A stretch of 59,042 bases of DNA from Prochlorococcus sp. AG-402-N08 (GCA_003216535.1 QCIS01000010.1:1-59042); one strand, 5' to 3'. Numbered from the stretch's first letter, positions 33,602 through 41,038 are shown. Made by a program: numbers and translations. The notes: generated by a model from the sequence alone, not told the origin.

Positions 33602-33715
33602 TTATTGATATGTCTGGAGTAAAGATATATAAATTCCTAATAATACAAATATTGCTACACCTATTCCCATAATTGTAGTAGGTTGATTATTCCAAAAATT
33701 AGTTAAAAATTCCAT
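33602..33715 (-). CDS. Single-span membrane peptide, 37 residues (paralogue 1)
   Basis: MEFLTNFWNNQPTTIMGIG begins a protein with one membrane helix ending in QTYQ. It is clearly homologous to the 37-residue peptide at 40196-40309 (same length; shared N-terminal FWNN/LWNN, TxMGIxVAI, LLGIYI and TYQ end). Conservation in two different elements supports that it is a real gene. Family unknown; the size is that of hli-associated or cytochrome-complex peptides. Confidence 0.65.
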   Translation of the reverse strand: MEFLTNFWNNQPTTIMGIGVAIFVLLGIYISLLQTYQ

Positions 33716-33727
33716 TGATTGGGAAGT

Positions 33728-33973
33728 TTAAATTTTTTTAGCTCTATTAGCTCTATTCATTACTTTTCTCAAAATATTATTTTTAATTGATAAATCAGAA
33801 ATACAATAAAGAGTTAAAAACAAAACTACTTTTGAAAAAAATGAAATTTGCATAATAAAAATAACTCTGCACTCATAAAAGCAAATTTCATTAAAACTGC
33901 CAAATTTTAAGAAGACCTCATAGGAGTTATTCTTAATAATTGAAGGTCGAGGGCAATAAGCTACAGAGTCCAA
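33728..33973 (-). CDS. Doubtful small reading frame
   Basis: An open frame of 81 codons with a hydrophobic middle (FFSKVVLFLTLYC) and basic tail (RKVMNRANRAKKI). A start at the internal methionine (MQISFF) would give about 41 residues. No supporting signal was seen; included only because the hydrophobic-basic pattern resembles its tiny neighbours. Confidence 0.2.
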   Translation of the reverse strand: MDSVAYCPRPSIIKNNSYEVFLKFGSFNEICFYECRVIFIMQISFFSKVVLFLTLYCISDLSIKNNILRKVMNRANRAKKI

Positions 33974-34118
33974 TTCTGCTTAACGGTGATTTTCTTGCTT
34001 TTTTCTTATATCTTCGTAAGTATGTGTATATAGGCACTAATTTGCTTTAAATAATCCTATTACTGGCTTATTTTGGCTTATTTTCTTCTAAAAAACTGTC
34101 ACATGGGGGTTGACGATT

Positions 34119-34232
34119 ATGGAAATTCCAGACGAAATTATGCAAGAAATTAAGGAAAGCGGATACGATCAAGAGCTTGTATATACCTACATAAGAGAGC
34201 TATTAGACAGCGATAAAGAATATGATGTTTAA
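34119..34232 (+). CDS. Small acidic protein, 37 residues
   Basis: MEIPDEIMQEIKESGYDQEL and an acidic remainder; helical, no membrane segment. GGGGG eight bases upstream of the ATG is a convincing ribosome-binding site. Its end overlaps the next frame by 11 bases (34222), so the two are coupled. Family unknown. Confidence 0.45.
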   Translation: MEIPDEIMQEIKESGYDQELVYTYIRELLDSDKEYDV

Positions 34233-34359
34233 CTTTCCAATTTTTGTAGAAGGTTTATTAATGCCTTTACTAGGTCTTGGTGTATTTGTTGTTTATAAGA
34301 GATCGAAGAGAAAGAAAAGAAAGTTTCATGCACCTCCAACCCATCAACTACCTAGTTAA
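34222..34359 (+). CDS. Small membrane protein, 45 residues
   Basis: One membrane helix (FVEGLLMPLLGLGVFVVY) is followed by a strongly basic stretch KRSKRKKRK and a histidine/proline tail. The start overlaps the preceding gene. The positive-inside rule places the tail in the cytoplasm. Family unknown. Confidence 0.45.
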   Translation: MMFNFPIFVEGLLMPLLGLGVFVVYKRSKRKKRKFHAPPTHQLPS

Positions 34360-34497
34360 GTGGAAGAAAAAGGTTTTAATGTAACTCAGGGCTTAGCTTT
34401 ACTACTATTGAAGCCTTTAGATTTACCTGCGAACCTAGTACTTAAATTAATTATTTTCATAACAGACCCCAAAAACGATATTGGGTATTAAACAAGA

Positions 34498-34531
34498 AAC
34501 CCTTCCAGAAATTCCAACTACTGGAAGGGTT
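34498..34531 (+). terminator. Perfect 11-bp hairpin
   Basis: AACCCTTCCAG and its exact complement CTGGAAGGGTT around a 12-base loop. The downstream run is only TTATT, so it is either a weak terminator for the two small genes at 34119-34359 or a structured RNA end. Confidence 0.45.
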
Positions 34532-34632
34532 ATTAAATCGACTCGCAAACTATATTGAATCAATCTATTTCTTGCAGCAAACGTAGAGTGTGCTGATGAG
34601 GTTTGGCCTCAATTAATTTATAGCAAAAATTT

Positions 34633-34848
34633 TTAAACTCCCGCTACTTTTCTTTCCGCTTGTCGTTTTTTTAGAATTGAATAAGCATGTGAAGCCCATT
34701 TTCGAGAAATATCAAATTCACCATCTAACTTCTCTCTAAGTAATTTGCCAATTTTAAATACTTCTACTAAGCCTAGATAAATTATTACCAGCACCTTAGT
34801 TATGTTTACTGCAACAGCTGCTATCTTTTCAATTCTTTGATCTTGCAT
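34633..34848 (-). CDS. Small protein with one membrane helix, 71 residues
   Basis: Residues about 8-28 (IAAVAVNITKVLVIIYLGLV) form a membrane helix; the rest is basic and helical (SILKKRQAERKVAGV). A promoter-hairpin module lies about 90 bp upstream. Family unknown. Confidence 0.5.
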   Translation of the reverse strand: MQDQRIEKIAAVAVNITKVLVIIYLGLVEVFKIGKLLREKLDGEFDISRKWASHAYSILKKRQAERKVAGV

Positions 34849-34938
34849 TTGAACTTATCCAAGTCCACTAAAATTAACAGTTGTAAGAAATTATGCAAAT
34901 GTTTTTTCAAATTAAAAATAACTTCTATAAAACAGTTT

Positions 34939-34972
34939 GCTAATTGCCCCTTATTTTAGATCGACTGTGAAT
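34939..34972 (-). promoter_or_regulatory. Promoter-hairpin module, copy 5
   Basis: Minus strand: TCACAGTCGATC, TAAAAT box, GGGGCAATTAGC, then the copy ends without CTCC and the T run. It is upstream of the 71-residue protein. Confidence 0.5.
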
Positions 34973-34990
34973 TTCTCTAATACCTTCTAA

Positions 34991-35380
34991 CTAATCCCAT
35001 AAGGACAAATCTGAATCTCCTGTAGATCTTTGCATCCAATGTATTTTCCAAATCCCATTAATCTTTTTGAAGATAGAAGTGACAGTTGGTAAATCATCAT
35101 TAGGAGTTCCTTTGTAAGAGAATTTTGACCCAAGTGTAAAAATACACATTGCTACATCAGAAGAAAGAAATTCAAACTTATGAATTTTTGTAATTTCTGA
35201 TTTTTCCTGAACCACATCGCCTGAACTCATCATTTCCTCGAATCCCCTCGCACTTATTGGATTCCCACTAGGTCTTATAAGTAGAAAATCTGAAGTAGCG
35301 TTATTCACAAAAAATGAGCCCATTTTTTTAGGTTTGGCTAGCTCGTACAACATTGACTCAATTGTTTCTTTGTCAGTCAT
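34991..35380 (-). CDS. NTF2-like (SnoaL/DUF4440-type) protein
   Basis: A 129-residue single-domain protein. The helix-rich N-terminus (DKETIESMLYELAKPK) is followed by curved strands ending in FKKINGIWKIHWMQRST, the usual closing strand pair of the NTF2-like cone fold. Such proteins bind small ligands or act as lyases/isomerases; the substrate cannot be told. It is preceded by the module at 35456. Confidence 0.6.
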   Translation of the reverse strand: MTDKETIESMLYELAKPKKMGSFFVNNATSDFLLIRPSGNPISARGFEEMMSSGDVVQEKSEITKIHKFEFLSSDVAMCIFTLGSKFSYKGTPNDDLPTVTSIFKKINGIWKIHWMQRSTGDSDLSLWD

Positions 35381-35455
35381 AAAAAATATCTATACATATA
35401 AGTAACCTACTTCGTATACGCTAAGAGAAGATTAATTTATTTTGAATTGCTAAAT

Positions 35456-35500
35456 AAAAAAGGAGCTAATTACTCCTTTTTTAAGATCTACTGTCTATCA
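35456..35500 (-). promoter_or_regulatory. Promoter-hairpin module, copy 6
   Basis: Minus strand: GATAGACAGTAGATC, TTAAAA box, then a strong AAAAAGGAG/CTCCTTTTTT hairpin. It lies between the 49-residue frame and the NTF2-like gene. Confidence 0.5.
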
Positions 35501-35510
35501 ATATAAATAT

Positions 35511-35660
35511 TTAATTCTCATCCACTACTTTTCCTCCATATTCTCTTGCTATTACATCTAGACACCTAAGAATATCTTTGTTTTTTAATAGATCTGTTTG
35601 CTCTAAATAATTAAGAAGAGTTCTTATTTGTTCGATAGTATTTTCTTCTAATTCCTTCAT
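35511..35660 (-). CDS. Small helical protein, 49 residues
   Basis: MKELEENTIEQIRTLLNYLE and a basic-acidic helix ending GGKVVDEN. No membrane segment. It resembles a small antitoxin- or adaptor-like helix pair, but no family was recognised. It lies upstream of the NTF2-like gene on the same strand, separated by a module. Confidence 0.45.
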   Translation of the reverse strand: MKELEENTIEQIRTLLNYLEQTDLLKNKDILRCLDVIAREYGGKVVDEN

Positions 35661-35713
35661 TAGTCTTTTTTTTATTAGCTCTATCTTATATCCAACAGGA
35701 TCTTTTACGAACG

Positions 35714-35854
35714 CTAAGACTCATGAACTTGTTGCATTTGTTCTTTCTTCAGTCTTTTGTCTTCAACGTGCATAACATCTAAATGCCAAGTATCTTTCAG
35801 TCCTTTTACAATTACCATCAGGAGTTTTGCATCTGAAGGTGAATGTGACTTCAT
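35714..35854 (-). CDS. Small protein, 46 residues
   Basis: MKSHSPSDAKLLMVIVKGL starts a soluble basic protein ending KEQMQQVHES. The frame remains open upstream to about 35894 without another ATG, so the start may be further up with an unusual codon. It shares a strand with the 87-residue gene at 35899. Family unknown. Confidence 0.4.
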   Translation of the reverse strand: MKSHSPSDAKLLMVIVKGLKDTWHLDVMHVEDKRLKKEQMQQVHES

Positions 35855-35898
35855 ATTCAAGAAATCTTTTTGCCAAGATTTGTCATTCCATTTATTAG

Positions 35899-36162
35899 TT
35901 ATTCAACCAGCTCAAGTTTATAAACTATATCTTTGCAGTTATTAGCTTTATCCCATTCCCTAGCCCATTCTGTATCTAACATCTTTGAAAAGTCTTCTAA
36001 ACTTGAAACTGTATAAAAGGAATGAGACTTATGATCATTAATTTTTACTAAGTCATAATCAATTACAATTCCATCACCTTGTTCTTTTGCCCATTGCTCA
36101 ACAGTCTCCTCATAATATTGAAAAGAGCAATCAAAAGTGCAAACGATAAATAACTTTTCCAT
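35899..36162 (-). CDS. Hypothetical protein, 87 residues
   Basis: A soluble acidic protein: MEKLFIVCTFDCSFQYYEET, a middle strand VIDYDLVKIND, and a helical tail EWAREWDKANNC. It probably has a small alpha/beta fold. Its ATG follows directly after the T run of a promoter-hairpin module. Family not recognised, though the look is of picocyanobacterial small proteins. Confidence 0.55.
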   Translation of the reverse strand: MEKLFIVCTFDCSFQYYEETVEQWAKEQGDGIVIDYDLVKINDHKSHSFYTVSSLEDFSKMLDTEWAREWDKANNCKDIVYKLELVE

Positions 36163-36209
36163 AAAAAAGAGGGTTTTATTCCTCTAAGTTTAGATTGACT
36201 GTCAATCCA
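36163..36209 (-). promoter_or_regulatory. Promoter-hairpin module, copy 7, with perfect palindrome
   Basis: Minus strand: GATTGACAGTCAATC, a perfect 15-base palindrome around one central base, TAAACT box, AGAGG/CCTCT hairpin, T6 and the ATG of the 87-residue gene. Confidence 0.6.
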
Positions 36210-36320
36210 AGAAATTATGTCATATTTATGCCATATGAGGGTTTATTTGTATGGAAAAAACTAAGTAATAATCAAAAAAAAATTTATAGCTTAAAAACCT
36301 AGTGCTCATCTAGGGGGTCC

Positions 36321-36367
36321 AGTGCTTTAGGAGCACTAGGTCGCAAGTTAGAATCCTGTCGCTCCGA
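36321..36367 (+). repeat. tRNA-Pro 3'-half scar 5, mutated
   Basis: AGTGCTTTAGGAGCACTAGG and on, matching the tRNA 3' half with several substitutions (CAAGTTAGAATCC, GCTCCGA). The left flank CCTAGTGCTCATCTAGG is shared in type with scars 3 and 4. E5/E6 junction. Confidence 0.8.
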
Positions 36368-36532
36368 TCAGTTATTGCAGTAGGTTTGGGATATTGACTA
36401 ATCTTCTTAATATAAGATTTGTCCCTCTAGTAGCCCCTCCCTCCTGAGCTATAGCTTGCTATTACTTGAACCTATTGGTGCTCCATTTATTCCTATATTT
36501 TTTTGATTTAATAAGGTGAAAGGTTGGCCAAC

Positions 36533-37417
36533 TTACTTCAGATTACTTCGAGAAATATATTTACGAGATTTCCATTTGGTAGAAATATCAAACCTTTTTT
36601 CAACAAAATTGTAAACTTCAGAATAGTAATTTGCCACTAATGATATAGTCTCTTCTCTAAGAAATTCTTTCCTCGGAGAAACATTCGAGAATTGAGATTT
36701 TTCGAAAACTTTACTATCTATTTCGAGAAATTTTGAAAGCCGCGAAATACATTCATCGCTAAACAAATCCTCATAAAGTGAATAAAAAATATTCTCTTCA
36801 TCGAATGCAGATTCTAAATTGAGAATTGTTTTATCGTATCTAGTTCTGAATTCAACATTAAATTCTTTATATTTCTTCTTAATAAGTTCATCTTCACTAA
36901 TTCTAATTATTTCAGAAGAAATTTCATTTGATTTGGAGAAGTCTCTTTTTTTCATCCTGAACATTGAATGTATTCTCTCTACGGGATCTCTCATGAAAAA
37001 CACAATCTTTACTCGAAAACCTTTTTCCTCAAGTTTTTTTCTAATGTTTTGGAACACTATAGAGTCTAGGCCGCAATAAGAGGGAGTTATATCTCCAACA
37101 ATTTTTGTAGACTTATTACTTAACCAAAGATAATCAAAATAATTAAAATATGAATCCGGATTTGAAAAAAACAAATTATGCATTAATATGCCCAAAGTAT
37201 TGGGATTACTTATATTTAAATTATTAATTTCCTTTAATCGTTGAATTAATGGTTCTTTTATGTTTATGCACGACTTTATATGTAGACAATCAAATACGTG
37301 ATATTCTTTAAATAACCCTCCATCAAAATTATTTGATTTAGAAAGTTGATCATGAAACCATGTTGTCCCCCCTTTCTGACAACCAACCCCTAAAAGAAAT
37401 AACTTTTCTGAACTCAT
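36533..37417 (-). CDS. Sulfotransferase (PAPS-dependent)
   Basis: A 294-residue cytoplasmic sulfotransferase. The 5'-phosphosulfate-binding loop is FLLGVGCQKGGTTWFHDQL; the 3'-phosphate-binding segment is VKIVFFMRDPVERIHSMFRM. It would move sulfate from PAPS to a sugar or other acceptor, probably a surface glycan given the other sulfotransferases in this window (44346, 56142). It is the only gene of E6. About 300 bp on its 5' side lack any gene. Confidence 0.85.
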   Translation of the reverse strand: MSSEKLFLLGVGCQKGGTTWFHDQLSKSNNFDGGLFKEYHVFDCLHIKSCINIKEPLIQRLKEINNLNISNPNTLGILMHNLFFSNPDSYFNYFDYLWLSNKSTKIVGDITPSYCGLDSIVFQNIRKKLEEKGFRVKIVFFMRDPVERIHSMFRMKKRDFSKSNEISSEIIRISEDELIKKKYKEFNVEFRTRYDKTILNLESAFDEENIFYSLYEDLFSDECISRLSKFLEIDSKVFEKSQFSNVSPRKEFLREETISLVANYYSEVYNFVEKRFDISTKWKSRKYISRSNLK

Positions 37418-37722
37418 AATAAATTAAAAAAAATACTAAATAAATTAATTACAACATGTATTTAAATTAACTTACTAAGAATTTTTTATTATGTATTTTG
37501 AATGATTATACATTTAGAAAGGAATTTCGAATTAAAATTAATTATTAGATCAGATTAAAAAATACCACCTTGTTCAAGAGCCCCTTCGATAGCCTTACCT
37601 GACTAATATCATTTAATATAATGAAATAGCAGTTTGAAATACTTGTCTCGAATTAGTTATTATAACTACAATTTAATTAAGCTATAACTAAAGTCTCAAG
37701 AATGTTAGAAAAAATATTCCCG

Positions 37723-37770
37723 AGTGATTTGGGAGGACTAGATCGCAGGTTATAATCCTGTCGCCCCGAC
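37723..37770 (+). repeat. tRNA-Pro 3'-half scar 6, mutated
   Basis: AGTGATTTGGGAGGACTAGA onward; matches the tRNA 3' half with several changes (GGACTAGATCG, GGTTATAATCC). It is followed by the tRNA-type terminator flank and by TTTCTCAGAAGTCTCAATAA, as after the intact tRNA. E6/E7 junction. Confidence 0.82.
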
Positions 37771-38108
37771 TCTTAAAAACCAATTCATACTAGCCAGTTA
37801 CCCAGACTCGCTTTTTTATTTCTCAGAAGTCTCAATAATTCAAATAGCGATTATTTATATAGCTTTGTATAACTTAGGTCTATTGAAATAGAAATATTCT
37901 TGAATATTTAAGATCTATTTCATTAAAATATACATAGAGCAGATTTTTAGATACGTACTTACTCAGCAAATTATTACCTTTAATTTTCTCTCCATTAGGA
38001 ATTGTTATATCACTATTATTAGTTTTCATTTTTAGAAAAAAAGCAAAATTTATTTATTCAGCATTAATTTTCTTACTTGTTTTTAGCAATGGATTATTTG
38101 CAGATATT

Positions 38109-38717
38109 TTGTGGAGATTATTAGAATATCCATGGAAAAGGTTAGATTATTCTTTAGTTGCCCCTTCAGATGGGATAGTTGTCTTAAGTTATGGAAGGCA
38201 TTTGCCGCCAGGAAATACAAAAATAATTGAATGGCATGATCCAGATAGGTTTATTGCTGGAATAGATTTATATAAAGCAAATAAATCAAATCGCTTGATA
38301 TTTACAGGAGGAATAAATCCTTTAAATTCAGATTTACCTCCAGAAGGTGAAGTCTATATTAAGGAAGCTATTTCAATGGGTCTTCCAAAAAATGACTTAT
38401 TTACCACATATCCTGTTAATAATACTTTTCAGGAGGCTAAAGCAATTAAGAAATTACTTGATGATGAATTACCTTTAATTCAAAAGAAAATAATTCTAGT
38501 GACAAGTGCATTTCATATGAAAAGAGCAAAAAAAGTTTTTGAGAATGAAGGGATAAATGTTCAACCATATCCTGTAGATTTTAAAGTTAGTAACAAAAGC
38601 TTTTTTTCTTCAATACGTAATCCCTTGAAATGGGTACCCAGCTCAACTTATTTATATAAAAGTTCTAAAGCGATTAGAGAAATAATTGGAAGAATTATCT
38701 ATGGAGCTTGGAAATAG
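38109..38717 (+). CDS. DUF218 (YdcF/ElyC-like) protein with missing conventional start
   Basis: DUF218 domain protein: SDGIVVLSYGRHLPPG, RLIFTGGINP, KNDLFTTYPVNNTFQEA and ILVTSAFHMKRAKKVFE are the family landmarks. Members such as ElyC and SanA act at the envelope. The only in-frame start is TTG at 38109. However, the frame stays open upstream to about 37943 and encodes two hydrophobic helices (LLSKLLPLIFSPLGIVISLL; YSALIFLLVFSNGLFADILW) of the kind normally at the N-terminus of this family. No ATG, GTG or TTG precedes them, so the gene has probably lost its start, or uses a rare one. Confidence 0.75.
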   Translation: MWRLLEYPWKRLDYSLVAPSDGIVVLSYGRHLPPGNTKIIEWHDPDRFIAGIDLYKANKSNRLIFTGGINPLNSDLPPEGEVYIKEAISMGLPKNDLFTTYPVNNTFQEAKAIKKLLDDELPLIQKKIILVTSAFHMKRAKKVFENEGINVQPYPVDFKVSNKSFFSSIRNPLKWVPSSTYLYKSSKAIREIIGRIIYGAWK

Positions 38718-38738
38718 ATTTTTTAACCATCCTTTCCC

Positions 38739-38804
38739 TAGCGATTATTTAGCGTTTGAAAGGCATTCTAGAGAAAAAAAGTAACTGCCCTAACTCTCTT
38801 TTTT
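38739..38804 (+). terminator. Arm-like word and terminator after the DUF218 gene
   Basis: TAGCGATTATTTAGCG (38739) repeats the E1/E7 arm word. Then AGAGA (38771) pairs with TCTCT before T7, a plausible terminator; the loop contains AAGTAACTGCCCTAACTC, similar to the loop side of the promoter-hairpin modules. Confidence 0.4.
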
Positions 38805-38863
38805 TATAAGTAATAATACTTGCATAAATATCATTTATTTGTTTGATTAAAAATAAAACCATT

Positions 38864-39043
38864 ATGAAAACTTTAAAAATCTCATTTAAAGAAACACCCT
38901 ACTTATCAAATTTATTTACTTTTTTTTATAAGAAAAAGCCTAATAATAATTCTTTTATTAAATGGTTTATTGTATATTATTTTGGTGCTTCAACCTTATT
39001 GTTATTAAGCTTGCATTCTTATTGTATGGGTACAGTATTTTAA
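38864..39043 (+). CDS. Small membrane protein, 59 residues
   Basis: From MKTLKISFKETPYLSNLF at 38864; a membrane helix is FIVYYFGASTLLLLSLHS. Two upstream methionine-equivalents (to 38843) are less likely. Positively charged linker YKKKPNNN. Family unknown. Confidence 0.5.
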   Translation: MKTLKISFKETPYLSNLFTFFYKKKPNNNSFIKWFIVYYFGASTLLLLSLHSYCMGTVF

Positions 39044-39066
39044 AAGCGGGGAGAGTAGTAAGCGTT

Positions 39067-39462
39067 TCAATTTTTATTGTTAAGTAATCCATAAATACAT
39101 AAAAGAGGATTCACTATTAAAACAATCCAAAAAGGAGGAGGGGGTCCTCCATCAACAATTGTCCCAGCGTTAAAAGTATTGTATAGAGCTACTGTTAAAA
39201 AACAAAACATCAAAGCTAATTCACCTGATAAAACTTTTCTTAAAGAGGCTTTATCTTTTATGGAACTACAAATAATCAATAAACAACCAATTCCCAAATT
39301 ACTAGCTGCTACAACATCTGCAGTACCTCTAACAAGAAGCAATGTTTCACTTGAAGCATCGCCTGCAATAGTTTCCACTGAAAAGATGAGTAGGGAAATA
39401 ATTAACAATCCCAAGAGGATATGAAGCGCTCCAGTAGTTTTTAAAATATTTTTTAACTTCAT
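39067..39462 (-). CDS. Multi-pass membrane protein, 131 residues
   Basis: Four predicted helices: TTGALHILLGLLIISLLIF; VVAASNLGIGCLLIICS; LALMFCFLTVALYNTF; FWIVLIVNPLLCIYGLL. It belongs to the broad group of small four-helix membrane proteins; I cannot name the family. The start directly follows a promoter-hairpin module. Its stop codon TGA is the first triplet of the repeated word TGAAACGCTTACTACT. Confidence 0.55.
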   Translation of the reverse strand: MKLKNILKTTGALHILLGLLIISLLIFSVETIAGDASSETLLLVRGTADVVAASNLGIGCLLIICSSIKDKASLRKVLSGELALMFCFLTVALYNTFNAGTIVDGGPPPPFWIVLIVNPLLCIYGLLNNKN

Positions 39463-39508
39463 AAAAAAAGGAGCTTATTGCCCCTTATTTTAGATCTACT
39501 GTCAATTC
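39463..39508 (-). promoter_or_regulatory. Promoter-hairpin module, copy 8
   Basis: Minus strand: AATTGACAGTAGATC, TAAAAT box, GGGGCAATAAGCTCC hairpin, T7, then ATG of the 131-residue gene. A tail word lies just upstream (39527-39543). Confidence 0.6.
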
Positions 39509-39546
39509 CTAACTATCAGCGGTGCAAGTAGTAAGCGTTTTATGAT

Positions 39547-39825
39547 TTAAAAATCAACAAGTTCTACTTGTACTTTTACTTTCTCATCATTAATTATCTC
39601 GTTGCTTTCAGCTTGCTCATCAAGTCCAAGAGGTTTAGAATCTTTATTATTAAACCATTTTGGTTTATCCATCAACCATTTATCTTTATTTTCACTGTTT
39701 ACAGTACTCAATATAAATTTTCCCCAATAATCAGAAGCAGTTCCTATTAAAAATCTAGTTTTGGGACTAATTAACATAAATCCAACTAATAGGATTATTG
39801 GAATTAGTTTTAAAAAACTCTTCAC
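39547..39825 (-). CDS. Small membrane-anchored protein, 92 residues, GTG start
   Basis: N-terminal helix SFLKLIPIILLVGFMLIS anchors a polar, acidic tail (ESNEIINDEKVKVQVELVDF). It starts with GTG. A promoter-hairpin module ends two bases before the start. The AAACGCTTACTACTTGC tail word follows the stop by a few bases. Family unknown. Confidence 0.5.
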   Translation of the reverse strand: MKSFLKLIPIILLVGFMLISPKTRFLIGTASDYWGKFILSTVNSENKDKWLMDKPKWFNNKDSKPLGLDEQAESNEIINDEKVKVQVELVDF

Positions 39826-39873
39826 AAAAATAAGGAGCTTATTGCCCCTTCATTTTATATCGACTGTCAATCG
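39826..39873 (-). promoter_or_regulatory. Promoter-hairpin module, copy 9
   Basis: Minus strand: GATTGACAGTCGATA, TAAAAT box, GGGGCAATAAGCTCC hairpin, TTATTTTT, then the GTG start. Confidence 0.6.
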
Positions 39874-39913
39874 TATTTAATCCTAAACTTTAGAAATTCA
39901 CGGTGTGGTATTC

Positions 39914-39949
39914 AAGAGGGTTTAGTGCAGCTTTACCCTCTTTTTTTTT
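39914..39949 (+). terminator. Rho-independent terminator (plus strand)
   Basis: AAGAGGGT pairs with ACCCTCTT around TTAGTGCAGCTT, followed by T8-9. No plus-strand gene precedes it closely, so it may end a short untranslated RNA starting near 39880. Confidence 0.6.
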
Positions 39950-39986
39950 ATAATTCTTTTATATAGAAGTTCATGCAGCTTTTTTA

Positions 39987-40196
39987 ATGGAAGAAGAAAG
40001 AAAAAAATTAGAAAAGATGTATCAAGAACTAATTGAAGAAGATACTGATATAAAGAAATGGAATCAGGCTCTTATTCCAAAAACAATATTATTATTCCCT
40101 CCAATAGTTTTTGTTTTAACTTTTTTAAAAATAAATACTTATAAATCAATAACAGATTTACTAGGTTTAAATTATTTTTTATCTGAAGGTAAATAA
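39987..40196 (+). CDS. Small membrane protein, 69 residues
   Basis: A charged helical N-terminus (MEEERKKLEKMYQELIEED) and one membrane helix (TILLFPPIVFVLTFL). The last base of its stop codon TAA is the first base of the next ATG (TAATG), so it is coupled to the 37-residue peptide. Family unknown. Confidence 0.55.
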   Translation: MEEERKKLEKMYQELIEEDTDIKKWNQALIPKTILLFPPIVFVLTFLKINTYKSITDLLGLNYFLSEGK

Positions 40197-40309
40197 TGGA
40201 ATATCTTCAAAACCTTTGGAATAATAAACCAAATACAGTTATGGGAATATGGGTAGCAATATTAGTTTTGTTGGGAATTTATATAAATTTACTTAATACA
40301 TATCAGTAG
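40196..40309 (+). CDS. Single-span membrane peptide, 37 residues (paralogue 2)
   Basis: MEYLQNLWNNKPNTVMGIW starts a peptide matching the one at 33602-33715 along its whole length. One membrane helix (VAILVLLGIYI). The stop codon TAG lies inside the repeated tail word AGTAGTAAGCGTTTCA, shared with the convergent gene. Confidence 0.65.
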   Translation: MEYLQNLWNNKPNTVMGIWVAILVLLGIYINLLNTYQ

Positions 40310-40324
40310 TAAGCGTTTCATTTC

Positions 40325-40729
40325 TTATTTGATTTGATCAATAATATCTTTATTAATAAAAGTTTTAAAATTATCAATTATCTCTTCAAACTTTTTTAAA
40401 ACAATCTCTTCGTATTTTTTTGATACAGACTTACCTCCAAACTTTTCTAAGGAAAATAAAAATAAACATTTACTACTAGTCAAGAAGCCATTATTTTTAA
40501 CTTCTAATTCTTTAATAAGGGTTTTAGAAACAATTTCTCTTAAGACCATCTCTTCATTTATAAGTTTCTCAACAAAAGATGGAATAAAATTTTTATTACG
40601 ACTTAAAAGATTTTTACTTACTTCGTTTTCAAGTCTTTTGCAAAAATGATAAATTTCTTTATTATTGCTTGATACGTTAGAAGGAAATATTAAAGTCCAC
40701 AAAAAAGTTAAAAGTAGTAAGCGTTTCAT
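40325..40729 (-). CDS. Secreted helical protein, 134 residues
   Basis: Signal peptide MKRLLLLTFLWTLIFPSNVS; the mature part is helical with two cysteines (YHFCKRLE and SSKCLFLF). The first codons form the repeated word ATGAAACGCTTACTACTT, and the same word recurs just after its stop. It begins one base beyond the stop of the upstream gene (TAAATG). Family unknown. Confidence 0.55.
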   Translation of the reverse strand: MKRLLLLTFLWTLIFPSNVSSNNKEIYHFCKRLENEVSKNLLSRNKNFIPSFVEKLINEEMVLREIVSKTLIKELEVKNNGFLTSSKCLFLFSLEKFGGKSVSKKYEEIVLKKFEEIIDNFKTFINKDIIDQIK

Positions 40730-40966
40730 TTAGTTTGATGAAACTTCAAATGGATCCCTTCTTTGTAACTCTTCTTCCCATTCTGAGTTGTCTGGATCTA
40801 GATTGCCCCAAGTTACACCATTAATTGCTTCTCCCTTTAAATCTCGCATTTCTTCTAAATATTTTTTTTCTGCTTGTTTTTGCCCTTCTAAAATATCTTC
40901 TACAATTATATCGTCACGATCATCTTCATAGTCAATCATTTTTTTTTTAATTAAAAGTTTTACCAT
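40730..40966 (-). CDS. Small acidic protein, 78 residues
   Basis: Soluble, very acidic, with a basic start (MVKLLIKKKM), then DDRDDIIVEDILEGQ and a tail NSEWEEELQRRDPFEVSSN. Starts may also lie at later methionines. A promoter-hairpin module ends about 25 bp upstream. Coupled to the downstream secreted protein. Family unknown. Confidence 0.5.
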   Translation of the reverse strand: MVKLLIKKKMIDYEDDRDDIIVEDILEGQKQAEKKYLEEMRDLKGEAINGVTWGNLDPDNSEWEEELQRRDPFEVSSN

Positions 40967-40991
40967 CTTTAGAGTTTCAATTTTTGTCCAC

Positions 40992-41036
40992 AGAAAAAAG
41001 AAGTTAATTGCTCCTTATTTTATATCGACTGTCAAC
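40992..41036 (-). promoter_or_regulatory. Promoter-hairpin module, copy 10
   Basis: Minus strand: GTTGACAGTCGATA, TAAAAT box, AAGGAGCAATTAACTTC weak hairpin, T6. Confidence 0.5.
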
Positions 41037-41038
41037 TA

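Larger units (their letters stand above)
33012..36367. mobile_element. E5: element of small hypothetical genes
   Basis: Between scars 4 and 5. CACGCAAA words (33049 and 33066) and TTAGGGAA words with 11-bp phase (33113 and 33124) are at the left end. Cargo is about ten small genes, several behind promoter-hairpin modules. Confidence 0.5.
36368..37770. mobile_element. E6: short element with a sulfotransferase
   Basis: Between scars 5 and 6. Cargo is one sulfotransferase gene; the remainder (36368-36532 and 37418-37722) holds no gene I can support. The end flank AGCTATAACTAAAGTCTCAAG matches that of E2. Confidence 0.5.

Noticed and set aside
35757-35945. Plus-strand 62-codon frame
   Set aside because: It overlaps the minus-strand 46- and 87-residue genes, which look more protein-like, and has no ribosome-binding site.
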